From: Streptomyces pyxinicus
GTDB taxonomy: Bacteria > Actinomycetota > Actinomycetes > Streptomycetales > Streptomycetaceae
Length of the DNA stretch: 64,000 nucleotides
Assembly: GCF_024753135.1 (NCBI RefSeq)
Contig: NZ_JANUGP010000019.1
Span: 62,001 to 126,000 of the forward strand
Direction of reading: 5' to 3'
Shown: positions 1 to 12,455 of the stretch, one piece after another
How the letters are laid out: each line of letters begins with the position of its first letter
How positions within the stretch are numbered: position 1 is the stretch's first letter
Notes under the pieces: generated by a model
The model's database searches: none
What the model was told of the DNA's origin: nothing
What the model saw: the letters and a program-made list of their open reading frames with translations, nothing else
Program-made: the position numbers and the translations under genes

Positions 1-1135
<1,135 letters not shown>

Positions 1136-1140
1136 CGTGA

Positions 1141-1437
1141 TCAGTCCTCCCCCAGGATCTGCGGCACCTTGAAACGCTGCTGCTCCTGGGCGGGGGCGCC
1201 GGAGAGCGCCTGCTCGGGGGTGAGCGAGGGACGGACCTCGTCCGCCCGCATGACGTTCGTCAGCGGGAGCGGGTGCGAGGTCGGCGGTACGTCTTGGTCG
1301 GCGACCTCGCTGACGCGGGCGACCGCGCCGATGATGTCGTCGAGCTGGCCCGCGAAGTGGTCGAGTTCTTCGGGCTTCAGCTCCAGACGCGCCAGCCGGG
1401 CGAGGTGGGCGACCTCCTCGCGCGTGATGCCAGGCAT
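1141..1437 (-). CDS. gatC: Asp/Glu-tRNA amidotransferase subunit C
   Basis: Small 98-residue subunit that wraps around and stabilises GatA in the tRNA-dependent amidotransferase. The start [20 protein letters not shown] and the C-terminal segment with [10 protein letters not shown] are typical of the family, and the length is normal. It is the first gene of a gatC-gatA pair with a 5-base gap. The promoter should lie in the 106 bases between it and the cupin gene at 1544; a TAGGAT-like -10 is visible on the minus strand near 1475-1485, but I cannot assign a convincing -35. Confidence 0.95.
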   Translation of the reverse strand: MPGITREEVAHLARLARLELKPEELDHFAGQLDDIIGAVARVSEVADQDVPPTSHPLPLTNVMRADEVRPSLTPEQALSGAPAQEQQRFKVPQILGED

Positions 1438-1543
1438 GCAGCGATCCTCTGGGGTGAGTGTGTGTGCTTTGGGGCCAATCCTATGGGGCGGGGCCCCGTG
1501 CCCGTGAAACGGTTTGCCGAGGGCCGCACCCGCCGGGTCCGGG

Positions 1544-2038
1544 TCAGCCGCGCCGGCCGTCCCAGGTCTCGCTTCTCAGGAAGTGGTTGTCGTACAACTC
1601 CTGCACCTCCAGCAGGCTCTCCGGGGTGGCCTCGCCGAGGCGGATGCGCTGGAGGTGGCGGAAGTAGTCGAAGCGTTCGACGCCGGGGGCGATGACGATC
1701 AGGAGGTCGGCGGTGCTGCCGGGCGCGGCGGCGAACGCGTGCGGGCGGTCGGGCGGGACGATCACCAGGTCGCCCTGGCGCGCGGTGACGACGTCGTCGC
1801 CGGAGAGCAGCTCGGCCTCGCCGTCGAGCAGGAAGAACATCTCGGCCGAGCGGTGGTGGACATGCGGCCGGGCACCATCGGCCCCCTCCGCGAGGGTGGC
1901 CCGCACGGTCGACAGCGCACCGCCCGCGTCACCGCTGTCGGCCAGCAACTTCACCCCCACCGGGACCCGCCCCACCACCTCGGCCTCGGCGTCCCGCACC
2001 ACCACGGTCTCATCGAACCGCGGCACGAACAGCGACAT
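1544..2038 (-). CDS. cupin domain protein
   Basis: Single-domain cupin of 164 residues starting [11 protein letters not shown], chosen over an upstream in-frame start because GGGGGAG lies 8 bases before the ATG. The cupin motif 1 region reads [20 protein letters not shown] with two metal-type histidines and a Glu, followed by the PPDRPHAF motif 2 region. The C-terminal segment ([12 protein letters not shown]) resembles quercetin-dioxygenase-like cupins. Substrate and metal are unknown. It stands alone on the minus strand between gatC and the GGDEF/EAL gene, with a 234-base spacer behind the latter. Confidence 0.85.
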   Translation of the reverse strand: MSLFVPRFDETVVVRDAEAEVVGRVPVGVKLLADSGDAGGALSTVRATLAEGADGARPHVHHRSAEMFFLLDGEAELLSGDDVVTARQGDLVIVPPDRPHAFAAAPGSTADLLIVIAPGVERFDYFRHLQRIRLGEATPESLLEVQELYDNHFLRSETWDGRRG

Positions 2039-2272
2039 CTGCCCGTCTCCCCCCTGCCTCGAACACCGCCGGCCCACACGAAACGGCCCGGCTCTCACGG
2101 GTACAACGACCGAGGGGGCGAAGTGGATCCCGAGGGCACGGTTTTCCTCCCGGCGGCCCGGCAGCGCAGCGCGCGGACACGGGAGCCCGCAGCCGCCGAC
2201 GGCGAGCCACCCCCACGGGAAACGGCCACCTCTGCGGCGGGCGGTGACGGGCGGGCGGGTGGGAAAAGGGTG

Positions 2273-4528
2273 TTATTCGGCGGCCGGCAGCGCGGCGCGG
2301 GGACGTTGCCAGCCGTGGGAGCCGCGGGCCAGCAGCCACGCCGTGGTCTCGTCGGGCGGCATCGCGGCGGCCACCAGCCAGCCCTGCACCGCGTCGCAGC
2401 CGAGGTCACGGAGCCGTTCCCAGGTCTCGTCGTCCTCCACGCCCTCGGCGACGACGAGCAACCCCAGGGAGTGCGCGAGGTCGACGGTGCAGCGCACGAT
2501 CTCCGCGTCCTCGGTGTCGACCGCCAGCCGGGCCACGAAGGAACGGTCGATCTTCAGCTCGCTGACCGGCAGCCGCCGTAGATGGACCAGCGAGGAGTAC
2601 CCGGTGCCGAAGTCGTCCAGGGACATCTTCACGCCGTGCCCGGTCAGCGCGGCGAGCGTGTCGGCGGCCCGCTGCGGGTCCTCCAGCAGCACATGCTCGG
2701 TGATCTCCAGCTGGAGCGCCCCGGCGGGCACCCCGTGCCGGGCCAGCCGCGCGGCGACCGAGCCGGCGAAACCCGGCGTGTGGACGTCACGCGGGGAGAC
2801 GTTGACGGCGACCGGGACCCGGAGCCCCTGCGCCCGCCACCGGGCGACCTGGCCGAGCGCGGTCTCCAGGACGTACTCGGTGAGGTGGGGCATCAGCCCC
2901 GAGGACTCCGCGATCGCGATGAACTCGTCCGGTGGCACCTTCCCGCGCTCCGGGTGCACCCACCGCACCAGCGCCTCCAGGCCGGCCACCTGGCCGTCGA
3001 AGCGGACCTTGGGCTGGTAGTGCAGTTCCACCTCGTGCGCGTCCAGCGCGCGCCGCAGGTCGCCGAGCAGGCCGAGCCGGTCGGGGGTGTTGGAGTCGCG
3101 CTTGGACTCGTAGACCTCGACGCCCGTACGGTCCCGCTTCGCCTGGTACATCGCCACGTCCGCCCGCCGCAGCAGCCCCTCGGCGTCCAGCGCGTGGTCG
3201 GGGTAGACGGCGACCCCGGCGCTGGCCTCCAGGACGAGGGTGAGGCCGTCGAGGTCGAGCGGTGAGCTGAGCGCGGTGACCAGGCCGCGGGCGATCCGGG
3301 TGGCGGAGGTGGTGGAGTCGGCGACGGGAAGTAAGACCGCGAACTCGTCGCCCCCGAGCCGCGCGGCCTCCGCGCCGCGCGGCAGGGCGAGCCGCAGCCG
3401 GTCGGCGATCTGGAGCAGCAGCCGGTCCCCGGCGAGATGGCCGAGGGTGTCGTTGACCGACCGGAAGCGGTCGAGGTCGATCAGCATGAGGGCGGCGCGG
3501 GCGCCGATGCGTTCGGCGTCGTCCAGCGCGGTCCAGATCCGCTCCAGCAGCCACTGCCGGTTGGGCAGCCCGGTCAGCGGGTCGCGCAGTTGCTCCTCGG
3601 CGCGGGCGCGGGCCATCCAGAGGGTGGAGTCGAGCGCGATCAGCGGGATGGCGAACAGCGGGAGCAGGACCGGCTTGGCGTCGGCGACCACGCACAGCAG
3701 GGGCGCGATGCCGAGCAGGGCGACGGCGACGAGGCCCTGCCTGACCAGGGCGGTGCGGGCGATGGCGGGCAGCTTGCCGCCGCGCGGCGCGTGCAGGTAC
3801 CACAGCAGGCCACGGCTGACGGCGAGATAGGCGACCGCGGCGAGGACGACCTCGGGCACGGTGGCCGGGGTCCAGCTGTCGGGCCGCCAGGGCTCCTCGA
3901 CGCTGGGCACCCGGCCGAACGCCCCGAGCAGCAGCGCGCCGGTGCCGATGCCGAGGATGTCCACCGCGCCGTGCAGCAGCCCCTGCCGCCAGCTGTGCCG
4001 GCGGGCGACGCCGACGAGGACGACGACGGTGAGGCTGACCAGGCCGGCGGGCACCCAGCCGTACAGCAGCAGGACGGCGAGGGTGAGGGCGGCGCCGGAG
4101 CCGGTGCCGCCCCACCAGCGGGCGCGGCCCAGCATGACGAGGTGGCCGACGATGACGCCGGTGAGCAGGGCCAGCGCCCAGCCGACGGTGCCGCCCGGGA
4201 AGAGGGCGTGGTGGCCGGCGAAGGCGCGGTAGAAGCCGGCGCCGAGGGCGAGCGCGGCGGCGGTGACGACGGCGGTGGTCGGGGAGGGCAGGGAGGGGCT
4301 CCGGGGTCCGGCTCCGGGCAGCCCGGGGGCGGGCTCCAGGGCCAGGGGTATCGGGGTGTGCGGTTCACCGGACGTGCACGGTGCGCCGGGGGTGCCCGGT
4401 CCGGGCGGGCGGGACCGCCCGGCCGTCCGCGCGCCCGCCCGCCCCGTCCACCGGTGTCCCCGCCATGCGACCGCGCGGCGGCGCAGGCGCAGCCGGGAGT
4501 CCGGGGCGACGCTCTCGGTCGGTTCCAT
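2273..4528 (-). CDS. rmdB: membrane GGDEF-EAL cyclic-di-GMP protein, RmdB-like
   Basis: Membrane-anchored c-di-GMP turnover protein of 751 residues. After a basic, Pro-rich N-terminus come about eight hydrophobic segments (roughly residues 85-290). A GGDEF domain follows, with LTGLPNRQWL at its start and an intact RLGGDEFAVL active site, so cyclase activity is not excluded. A complete EAL domain comes next: EALVRW, DDFGTGYSSL, and KIDRSFV before it. The start at 4526-4528 (MEPTESV) has GAGGG upstream. From memory, the syntenic S. coelicolor gene beside ligA (SCO5495) is RmdB, a phosphodiesterase affecting aerial development. The symbol therefore rests on synteny and architecture. Confidence 0.85.
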   Translation of the reverse strand: MEPTESVAPDSRLRLRRRAVAWRGHRWTGRAGARTAGRSRPPGPGTPGAPCTSGEPHTPIPLALEPAPGLPGAGPRSPSLPSPTTAVVTAAALALGAGFYRAFAGHHALFPGGTVGWALALLTGVIVGHLVMLGRARWWGGTGSGAALTLAVLLLYGWVPAGLVSLTVVVLVGVARRHSWRQGLLHGAVDILGIGTGALLLGAFGRVPSVEEPWRPDSWTPATVPEVVLAAVAYLAVSRGLLWYLHAPRGGKLPAIARTALVRQGLVAVALLGIAPLLCVVADAKPVLLPLFAIPLIALDSTLWMARARAEEQLRDPLTGLPNRQWLLERIWTALDDAERIGARAALMLIDLDRFRSVNDTLGHLAGDRLLLQIADRLRLALPRGAEAARLGGDEFAVLLPVADSTTSATRIARGLVTALSSPLDLDGLTLVLEASAGVAVYPDHALDAEGLLRRADVAMYQAKRDRTGVEVYESKRDSNTPDRLGLLGDLRRALDAHEVELHYQPKVRFDGQVAGLEALVRWVHPERGKVPPDEFIAIAESSGLMPHLTEYVLETALGQVARWRAQGLRVPVAVNVSPRDVHTPGFAGSVAARLARHGVPAGALQLEITEHVLLEDPQRAADTLAALTGHGVKMSLDDFGTGYSSLVHLRRLPVSELKIDRSFVARLAVDTEDAEIVRCTVDLAHSLGLLVVAEGVEDDETWERLRDLGCDAVQGWLVAAAMPPDETTAWLLARGSHGWQRPRAALPAAE

Positions 4529-4739
4529 TCCCGTCCCTCTCACAGCCGGCGGTGCCCACGCCACGCGGTCCGCTGTCCGACGACCCTCAGCGGCTTCGCG
4601 TCGAAGAAACCTTCCTCGCGCCCTCGCCGGGCAGGGGGATGCCCCGGCCGCAGCCGGCCACGGCAGGCGCGCCCCTCAACACTAGGCCGCTGAAGGCTTC
4701 CACGGGCAGCGGTCGCCGACGGTTGCCCGAATGCGCCCG

Positions 4740-4779
4740 GGCCACCCGTATGCAACTGATATGCGCCGATCGGGTGGCC
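4740..4779 (-). terminator. inverted repeat between ligA and the GGDEF/EAL gene
   Basis: GGCCACCCG (4740-4748) and CGGGTGGCC (4771-4779) form a perfect 9-bp stem with a 22-base loop. It begins 9 bases after the ligA stop codon on the minus strand. No U-tract follows. It could be a GC-rich terminator of ligA or a dyad operator for the downstream c-di-GMP gene, whose start is about 210 bases further on. Confidence 0.4.
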
Positions 4780-4787
4780 TTCAACCG

Positions 4788-6998
<2,211 letters not shown>

Positions 6999-8006
6999 TT
7001 ACTCTGGGTTGTCCGCGAGGGATCTCGCCGCCCGGACGCAGTGGGCGAGCACCTGGCGCGCGTAGGCGGGCGAGGCACCCGCCAGACCGCACGCCGGGGT
7101 GACCGTGACCGCCTCCGCGAGCAGCCCCGGACGCAGGCCCAGCCTGCGCCACAACGTCCTGACACCCCTGACGCTACCGGCAGGGTCCGACAATGGGCCG
7201 TCCGTGCCGGGCACGACACCGGCGAACAGCCGGGTGCCGCCCTCGACGGCCTCGCCGATCACGTCGTCGTCACGCTCGGTGAGAAGCGCGAGGTCGAAGG
7301 AGACGGCGGCCGCGCCGCTGCGGCGCAGCAGGGCGAAGGGGACGTCGGGGGCGCAGGAGTGCACGACGACGGGGCCGCCGGCGTGAGCGCCGACCACGTC
7401 GCGCAGGGTGGACTCCACGAGCTGCCGGTCGACGGCGCGGTGGGTGCGGTAGCCGCTGGCGGTGCGCACCTGGCCGCGTAGCACGGCGGTGAGGGAGGGC
7501 TCGTCGAGCTGGAGCACGATCCGGGCGCCGGGGACGCGGTCCCGCACCTCGGCGAGGTGCAGCCGCAGGCCCTCGGCGAGCGAGGCGGCGAGGTCGCGGC
7601 AGGCGCCGGGGTCGGACAGCGCGGCCTCGCCGCCTCGCAGCTCCAGGGCCGCCGCGAGCGTCCAGGGGCCCACCGCCTGCACCTTGAGGTCGCCCGTGTA
7701 GTCCTGGGTGAACTCCTCCAGGGCGTCGAGGTCCTCGCGCAGCCAGGACCGGGCCCGCCGGGTGTCCCGTCCGGGCCGGTCCCCGAGCCGCCAGCCGCTG
7801 GGCTCCACGCGCGCGTACAGCTCGACGAGCATCCCGGCGGTCCGGCCGATCATGTCGGCCCCGGGGCCCCGGGCGGGCAGTTCCGGCAGGAACGGGAAGT
7901 CCTCGAAGGACCCGGTCACGGTCTTGACGGCTTCCCGGGCATCCCCGCCGGGCATGGACCCGACGCCGGTGGCCCCGGGGAAGCCGAACACGCTGTTTTC
8001 GCTCAC
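6999..8006 (-). CDS. MetE C-terminal-like (cobalamin-independent methionine synthase family) protein
   Basis: A 335-residue protein of the methionine synthase II (UROD/MetE-like barrel) superfamily. It starts at a GTG with SENSVFGFPGATGVGSMPGG. It ends with a MetE-type segment containing TVTPACGLAGASP, in which the Cys matches the zinc-ligand position. It is about half the length of true MetE and lacks the N-terminal barrel, so it may not make methionine. Streptomyces carry this stand-alone form beside ligA; its physiological substrate is not known to me. It lies 31 bases after the SDR gene and 15 before ligA on the same strand, consistent with an operon. Confidence 0.8.
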   Translation of the reverse strand: MSENSVFGFPGATGVGSMPGGDAREAVKTVTGSFEDFPFLPELPARGPGADMIGRTAGMLVELYARVEPSGWRLGDRPGRDTRRARSWLREDLDALEEFTQDYTGDLKVQAVGPWTLAAALELRGGEAALSDPGACRDLAASLAEGLRLHLAEVRDRVPGARIVLQLDEPSLTAVLRGQVRTASGYRTHRAVDRQLVESTLRDVVGAHAGGPVVVHSCAPDVPFALLRRSGAAAVSFDLALLTERDDDVIGEAVEGGTRLFAGVVPGTDGPLSDPAGSVRGVRTLWRRLGLRPGLLAEAVTVTPACGLAGASPAYARQVLAHCVRAARSLADNPE

Positions 8007-8037
8007 CGGGGCAGCCTACGGAACGCGTCCGCGCCGG

Positions 8038-8727
8038 TCAGCGCCCCGGTCGTACCGTCAGGTCGTTGACCTCCGCGTCCCGGGGCAGGTCGAGGGCCAT
8101 CAGAAGGGTCGTGGCGACCGACTCGGGGTCGATCCAGCGATCGGCGTCGTAGTCCTTGCCCTCCTGCTGGTGGACCTTGGCCTGCATGGGGCTCGCGGTG
8201 CGGCCGGGGTAGACCGAGGTGACCCGGACGCCGGCCGGGTGCTCCTCCTGGCGCAGGGCGTCCGCGAGGGCCTTCAGGCCGTGCTTGGAGGCGGCGTACG
8301 CGGCCCAGTCGGCGTGCGCGGCGAGTCCGGCACCGGAGTTGACGAAGAGCACGTGGCCGCGGGCCGCGCGGAGCTGGGGCAGGAAGTGCCGGGTCAGTTC
8401 GGCGGGGGCGATCAGGTTGACGTTGAGCTGGTGGCGCCAGGACTTCGGGGTCAGGTCGCCGACCGGGCCGAGGTCCACGACCCCGGCGATGTGCAGCAGG
8501 GAGTCCACCCGGTCCGGGAGACTCTGGTGGGAGAACGCCCAGGAGAGCTTGTCCGGGTCCGCGAGGTCGCCGACCAGGGTGCGCGCGCCCGGGTGGGCGG
8601 CGGCCAGTTCCTTCGCGCGGCCCGCGTCGCGCGCGTGCAGCACGAGGTCGTCCCCGCGCGCGTGCAGGCGGCGGGCCACGGCCGCGCCGATGCCGGAGCC
8701 GGCCCCGGTGATCACATGAGTTGCCAT
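8038..8727 (-). CDS. short-chain dehydrogenase/reductase
   Basis: Classical SDR oxidoreductase of about 229 residues. It has the Rossmann dinucleotide motif GAGSGIG right after the start (MATHVIT), a VNSGAG region with the catalytic Ser, and YAASKHG providing catalytic Tyr and Lys. DLADPDK after strand 3 suggests NADP(H)- or NAD(H)-dependent use but does not settle it. A second ATG three codons upstream (8734-8736) is possible; neither has a strong ribosome-binding site. The gap from the LOG-family gene is 16 bases, indicating co-transcription. The substrate is unknown. Confidence 0.9.
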   Translation of the reverse strand: MATHVITGAGSGIGAAVARRLHARGDDLVLHARDAGRAKELAAAHPGARTLVGDLADPDKLSWAFSHQSLPDRVDSLLHIAGVVDLGPVGDLTPKSWRHQLNVNLIAPAELTRHFLPQLRAARGHVLFVNSGAGLAAHADWAAYAASKHGLKALADALRQEEHPAGVRVTSVYPGRTASPMQAKVHQQEGKDYDADRWIDPESVATTLLMALDLPRDAEVNDLTVRPGR

Positions 8728-8743
8728 GCCCGCCATGCTCGCA

Positions 8744-9283
8744 TCAGTAGAGACCGGCCCGCTCCTCCAGGTGGGCCAGCGCCCGGGCCGGCTCGGCGGC
8801 GAAGAAGACCAGCTCGGACAGGGGGCGCGGCAGGAAGCCCTCGGCCTCCATGCGGCGGAACTGCTCTTCGAGGCCGTCGTAGAAGCCGGCGGTGTTGAGC
8901 AGCACGACCGGCTTGGCGGTGCGGCCGTGTTTCTTCAACTCCAGGATCTCGGTGGCCTCGTCCAGGGTGCCGGTGCCGCCCACCATGATCACCACGGCGT
9001 CGGCCTTCTCCAGCAGCAGCCGCTTCCGCTCGGCGAGGTCGGCGGCGATGATCATCTCGTCGGCGCCGGGGCGCGCCTTGTTGGCGAGGAACTCCACGGA
9101 GACGCCCAGCAGCCGCCCGCCCGCCTCGTGCACGCCGTCCGCGACCACCTTCATCAGGCCGGCGTCGGAGCCGCCCCAGACCAGGGTGTGACCGGCCTCG
9201 CCGAGCAGTTTCGCGAACTCGCGCGCGGGGCGCGTGTACCGCTCGTCGAGGTCGGCGGCGGACAGGAAGACGCAGATGTTCAT
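8744..9283 (-). CDS. LOG-family / TIGR00730 Rossmann-fold protein
   Basis: A 179-residue member of the LOG family, once annotated as lysine decarboxylases. These enzymes are now linked to cytokinin-riboside monophosphate phosphoribohydrolase or general nucleotide N-glycosidase activity. The signature is present as MVGGTGTLDEATE, a variant of PGGxGTxxE, with the upstream GGSDAGLM and ERKRLLLEKADA catalytic-region helix. The start MNICVFLS is at 9281-9283. It heads a minus-strand run LOG-SDR-MetE-like-ligA and is divergent from the small gene at 9335, with 51 bases between. Confidence 0.88.
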   Translation of the reverse strand: MNICVFLSAADLDERYTRPAREFAKLLGEAGHTLVWGGSDAGLMKVVADGVHEAGGRLLGVSVEFLANKARPGADEMIIAADLAERKRLLLEKADAVVIMVGGTGTLDEATEILELKKHGRTAKPVVLLNTAGFYDGLEEQFRRMEAEGFLPRPLSELVFFAAEPARALAHLEERAGLY

Positions 9284-9334
9284 GGCGTCCACCGTACGCG
9301 GGAAGAACCGGGCCCCTCCCGGTGCTGTCCCGGT

Positions 9335-9658
9335 ATGGCCCAAGGACACACGATCACCATCGAATCCGGCGAGCGGCACGTGCGCGTGGTGCACGGCGAC
9401 CAGGTGCTCGCCGAGAGCGACCGAGCCCTCGTGCTGCGCGAGACCGGCTGTCCCGAGCGGTACTACATCCCCGCCGAGGACGTCCGCCTCGACCTGCTGA
9501 CCCCGTCCGACACCCACACCGTCTGCCCGTTCAAGGGCACCGCGTCCTACTGGTCGCTGCCGGACGCGCCCGACCTGGCCTGGGCGTACCCCGAGCCGAA
9601 GGCGGACGTGGCCGCGATCAAGGACCACCTCTGCTTCTACGAGCCCGACGTGTCGTGA
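9335..9658 (+). CDS. DUF427 family protein
   Basis: Small 107-residue soluble protein of the DUF427 family, starting MAQGHTITIES. The characteristic C-terminal stretch is present: CPFKGTASYWSL followed by LAWAYPEP and FYEPDVS. It is a compact beta fold with unknown biochemical role. The stop codon lies inside a 14-base tandem duplication (9646-9673). It stands divergent from the LOG-family gene and 51 bases upstream of an alpha/beta hydrolase on the same strand. Confidence 0.85.
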   Translation: MAQGHTITIESGERHVRVVHGDQVLAESDRALVLRETGCPERYYIPAEDVRLDLLTPSDTHTVCPFKGTASYWSLPDAPDLAWAYPEPKADVAAIKDHLCFYEPDVS

Positions 9659-9673
9659 CCGACGTGTCGTGAC
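9646..9673 (+). repeat. 14-base tandem duplication over the stop codon
   Basis: CGACGTGTCGTGAC occurs twice head to tail at 9646-9659 and 9660-9673. The first copy holds the last two sense codons and the TGA of the DUF427 gene, so the second copy is untranslated. It looks like a recent slippage duplication. Confidence 0.85.
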
Positions 9674-9709
9674 CGATGAGTCCCGTGCGGTAGGGCAGTC
9701 TGCACGGAC

Positions 9710-10492
9710 ATGGACAAGAGGACGACTTCCCGCGACGGCACGGCCCTCGCCTACGACGTGAGGGGCCAGGGGCCCGCGGTGATCCTGGTGAGCGGCGCGA
9801 TGTCCACCGGGGGCACCGTGGCACCCCTGGCCGAGCGGCTCGCGGACCGGTGCACGGCCGTCGTGTACGACCGCCGGGGGCGGGGCGCGAGCGATGACAC
9901 GCCCCCGTACGAGGTGGACCGGGAGATCGAGGACCTGGCCGCGCTGATCGACGCGGTGGGCGGCGAGGCGGTGCTGTTCGGGGTGTCCTCGGGCGGCGCG
10001 CTGGTCCTGCGCGCGGCGGCGAGCGGGCTGCCGGTGCCCCGCGCGGCCGTCTACGAGGTGCCGTACGCCGACTTCCTGCCCGGCGGCGCCGAGCGCGAGG
10101 CCGCCTACAAGGAGCAGCTCGGCAAGGCGCTCGCCGAGGACCGGCGCGGGGACGCGGTGGAGCTGTTCCTGCGGCTGACCGGGCTCGGCGAGGAGATGAT
10201 CCGGGGCGCCCGCCAGTCGCCGATGTGGGCCGGCCTGGAGGCCGTCGCCCCGAGCCTCGCGTACGACGACACGGTGATGGGCGACGGCCTGCTCCCCGGG
10301 GACCGGCTCGCCGCGATCGGCGTGCCGGTGCTGTCGGTCGCGGGCGGGGCGAGCCCGGGGTGGCTGCGCGAGGCCTCCCGCGCGGTCGCGGAGACGGTCC
10401 CCGAGGGCATGCACCGGGTCCTGGACGGCCAGACCCACATGGTGGAGCCGGACGTGCTGGGGCCGGTGCTGGCCGACTTCGTGACCGGGTGA
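9710..10492 (+). CDS. alpha/beta hydrolase
   Basis: A 260-residue alpha/beta hydrolase. The early oxyanion region is ILVSGAMSTGG, the YDRRGRGASDD turn is typical, and the nucleophile elbow is GVSSGGALV (Ser in G-x-S-x-G). The catalytic His is probably in the DGQTHMVEPDVL segment near the C-terminus. No signal peptide or membrane segment is visible. Substrate is unknown. It converges on mnmA with a 12-base gap. Confidence 0.85.
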   Translation: MDKRTTSRDGTALAYDVRGQGPAVILVSGAMSTGGTVAPLAERLADRCTAVVYDRRGRGASDDTPPYEVDREIEDLAALIDAVGGEAVLFGVSSGGALVLRAAASGLPVPRAAVYEVPYADFLPGGAEREAAYKEQLGKALAEDRRGDAVELFLRLTGLGEEMIRGARQSPMWAGLEAVAPSLAYDDTVMGDGLLPGDRLAAIGVPVLSVAGGASPGWLREASRAVAETVPEGMHRVLDGQTHMVEPDVLGPVLADFVTG

Positions 10493-10504
10493 GGCGCGGC
10501 GGTA

Positions 10505-11635
10505 CTACACCGCCGCCGCCGTCGCGCGCGTGGTCGTCGCGATCGTCGCCGAGCCCACCACGCGCGTGCCGTCGTACAGCACGATGGCCTGGCCGGGGGC
10601 GACGCCGCGGACCGGTTCGGTGAAGGTGACGCGCAGCTCGCCGTCGACCGGCTCGGCCCGCACCTCGCTCTCGCCGCCGTGCGCGCGCAGCTGGGCGGTG
10701 TAGGTGCCCGGTGCGGTGGGGGCGGTGCCGCACCAGCGGGGCTTGATCGCGGTGAGGGCGGTGACGTCGAGGGCGGCGGCGGGGCCGACGGTGACCGTGT
10801 TGGTCACCGGGGAGATGTCGAGGACGTAGCGGGGCTTGCCGTCCGGGGCCGGGGTGCCGATGCGCAGGCCCTTGCGCTGGCCGATGGTGAAGCCGTACGC
10901 GCCCTCGTGGGTACCCACTCGCGTGCCGGACTCGTCGACGATGTCGCCCTCGGCCCGGCCGAGCCGGCGGGCCAGGAAGCCCTGGGTGTCGCCGTCGGCG
11001 ATGAAGCAGATGTCGTGCGAGTCGGGCTTCTTGGCCACCGCGAGGCCACGGCGCTCGGCCTCGGCGCGGATCTCCTCCTTGGTGGTGACCGTGTCGCCGA
11101 GCGGGAACATCGCGTGGGCGAGCTGCCGGTCGTCCAGGACGCCCAGCACGTAGGACTGGTCCTTGGCCATGTCGGAGGCCCGGTGCAGCTCGCGGGAGCC
11201 GTCCTCGCGCACGATCACCTGGGCGTAGTGGCCGGTGCAGACCGCGTCGAAGCCGAGGGCGAGCGCCTTGTCGAGCAGCGCGGCGAACTTGATCTTCTCG
11301 TTGCAGCGCAGGCACGGGTTCGGGGTGCGGCCGGCCTCGTACTCGGCGACGAAGTCCTCGACCACGTCCTCCCGGAAGCGGTCGGCGAGGTCCCACACGT
11401 AGAACGGGATGCCGATGACGTCGGCCGCGCGGCGCGCGTCGCGCGAGTCCTCGATGGTGCAACAGCCCCGCGCGCCGGTGCGGAAGGACTGGGGGTTCGC
11501 GGAGAGCGCGAGGTGGACGCCGGTGACGTCGTGCCCGGCTTCCGCGGCGCGCGCGGCGGCTACGGCGGAGTCGACACCGCCGGACATGGCGGCGAGGACG
11601 CGGAGGGGACGGGTGCGCTGCGGGGTGTCAGTCAT
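10505..11635 (-). CDS. mnmA: tRNA-specific 2-thiouridylase MnmA
   Basis: Puts sulfur on U34 of Lys, Glu and Gln tRNAs. The 376-residue protein carries the PP-loop [13 protein letters not shown] near residue 17 and catalytic Cys108 in PNPCLRCN. The second redox Cys210 lies in [12 protein letters not shown]. The start at 11633-11635 (MTDTPQRTR) is chosen because family alignment begins there; an upstream in-frame extension is low-complexity and unlikely. The cysteine desulfurase at 12651, the usual sulfur donor in this pathway, is on the same strand, separated by a plus-strand amidase gene. Confidence 0.97.
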   Translation of the reverse strand: MTDTPQRTRPLRVLAAMSGGVDSAVAAARAAEAGHDVTGVHLALSANPQSFRTGARGCCTIEDSRDARRAADVIGIPFYVWDLADRFREDVVEDFVAEYEAGRTPNPCLRCNEKIKFAALLDKALALGFDAVCTGHYAQVIVREDGSRELHRASDMAKDQSYVLGVLDDRQLAHAMFPLGDTVTTKEEIRAEAERRGLAVAKKPDSHDICFIADGDTQGFLARRLGRAEGDIVDESGTRVGTHEGAYGFTIGQRKGLRIGTPAPDGKPRYVLDISPVTNTVTVGPAAALDVTALTAIKPRWCGTAPTAPGTYTAQLRAHGGESEVRAEPVDGELRVTFTEPVRGVAPGQAIVLYDGTRVVGSATIATTTRATAAAV

Positions 11636-11694
11636 AACCCTTCCAGGGTACGGGGCGCGGGAACCGGGGCCGCCGGATATCCGTTGGGGATCAC

Positions 11695-12390
11695 ATGGGG
11701 GCGAGCGAGGGCCGCGCGGGAGCGGCGGGGAAGGACGGCGACGGCCGGCTCGGCCGGCGTGCGCTGCTGGTCGGCGGGGCCGCGGCGGCGGTCGGCTCGG
11801 CGGTGCTGGCACGGCAGGAGCTGTCCCGGCTGTGGTGGCGGCTGCCGGGCGTGGACCGGCCGCGGGTGGCGGGCGCGGTGGACTTCCGGGGCGCGCGCTG
11901 GGTGGGCGCCTCCCCGGCCAACTACCGGCGCGCGGACCGGCCGGACGACTACCGGGTGGACCGGGTGGTCGTGCATGTCACGCAGGGCGGTTACGCGTCG
12001 GCGGTGAAGGTGTTCCAGGACCCGGCGCACGGGGCGGCGGCGCACTACATCGTGCGCGAGGACGGCCAGGTCACCCAGCTGATCCGGGAGCTGGACGTGG
12101 CGTTCCACGCGGGCGACCGGGAGTACAACGAACGCAGTGTCGGCATCGAGCACGAGGGCTTCGTGACGGACGCCTCCTCCTTCACGGACGCCATGTACAC
12201 GGCCTCGGCCCGGCTGACGGCGGCGGTCTGCGGGCGGTACGGGATGCCGGTGGACCGCGAGCACATCATCGGCCATGTGGAGGTGCCGGGCACGGACCAC
12301 ACGGATCCGGGGCCGCACTGGGACTGGGACCGGTATCTGGAGCTGGTGCGGCGGGAGGCTCGAAGACCCCGGAGGGGCGGGGCCGCGTGA
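11695..12390 (+). CDS. N-acetylmuramoyl-L-alanine amidase (Amidase_2), exported
   Basis: Cell-wall amidase of 231 residues. After a basic N-terminus with GRRALLVGG followed by a hydrophobic stretch (about residues 20-42) comes an Amidase_2 zinc domain. [12 protein letters not shown] supplies the first His ligand, then [20 protein letters not shown] and the C-terminal [11 protein letters not shown] with further ligands. The twin Arg before the hydrophobic segment suggests Tat or signal-anchor export, but no clear cleavage site is seen. Between two minus-strand sulfur-transfer genes; an inverted repeat follows 2 bases after the stop and a TPP riboswitch 66 bases after it. Confidence 0.9.
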   Translation: MGASEGRAGAAGKDGDGRLGRRALLVGGAAAAVGSAVLARQELSRLWWRLPGVDRPRVAGAVDFRGARWVGASPANYRRADRPDDYRVDRVVVHVTQGGYASAVKVFQDPAHGAAAHYIVREDGQVTQLIRELDVAFHAGDREYNERSVGIEHEGFVTDASSFTDAMYTASARLTAAVCGRYGMPVDREHIIGHVEVPGTDHTDPGPHWDWDRYLELVRREARRPRRGGAA

Positions 12391-12391
12391 T

Positions 12392-12429
12392 CCGGACGAA
12401 AAATCAAGGAACAGGCCCTTTTTGTCCGG
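12392..12429 (+). terminator. hairpin after the amidase gene
   Basis: CCGGACGAAAAA (12392-12403) pairs with TTTTTGTCCGG (12419-12429) with one bulged G and a 15-base loop. The A/T half lies inside the stem, so in either direction the descending strand has a T-run near its base. It may terminate the amidase transcript, or lie at the promoter of the riboswitch RNA that follows. Confidence 0.5.
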
Positions 12430-12455
12430 GATGTGGAGGCTTATGCTGAAAGCCA

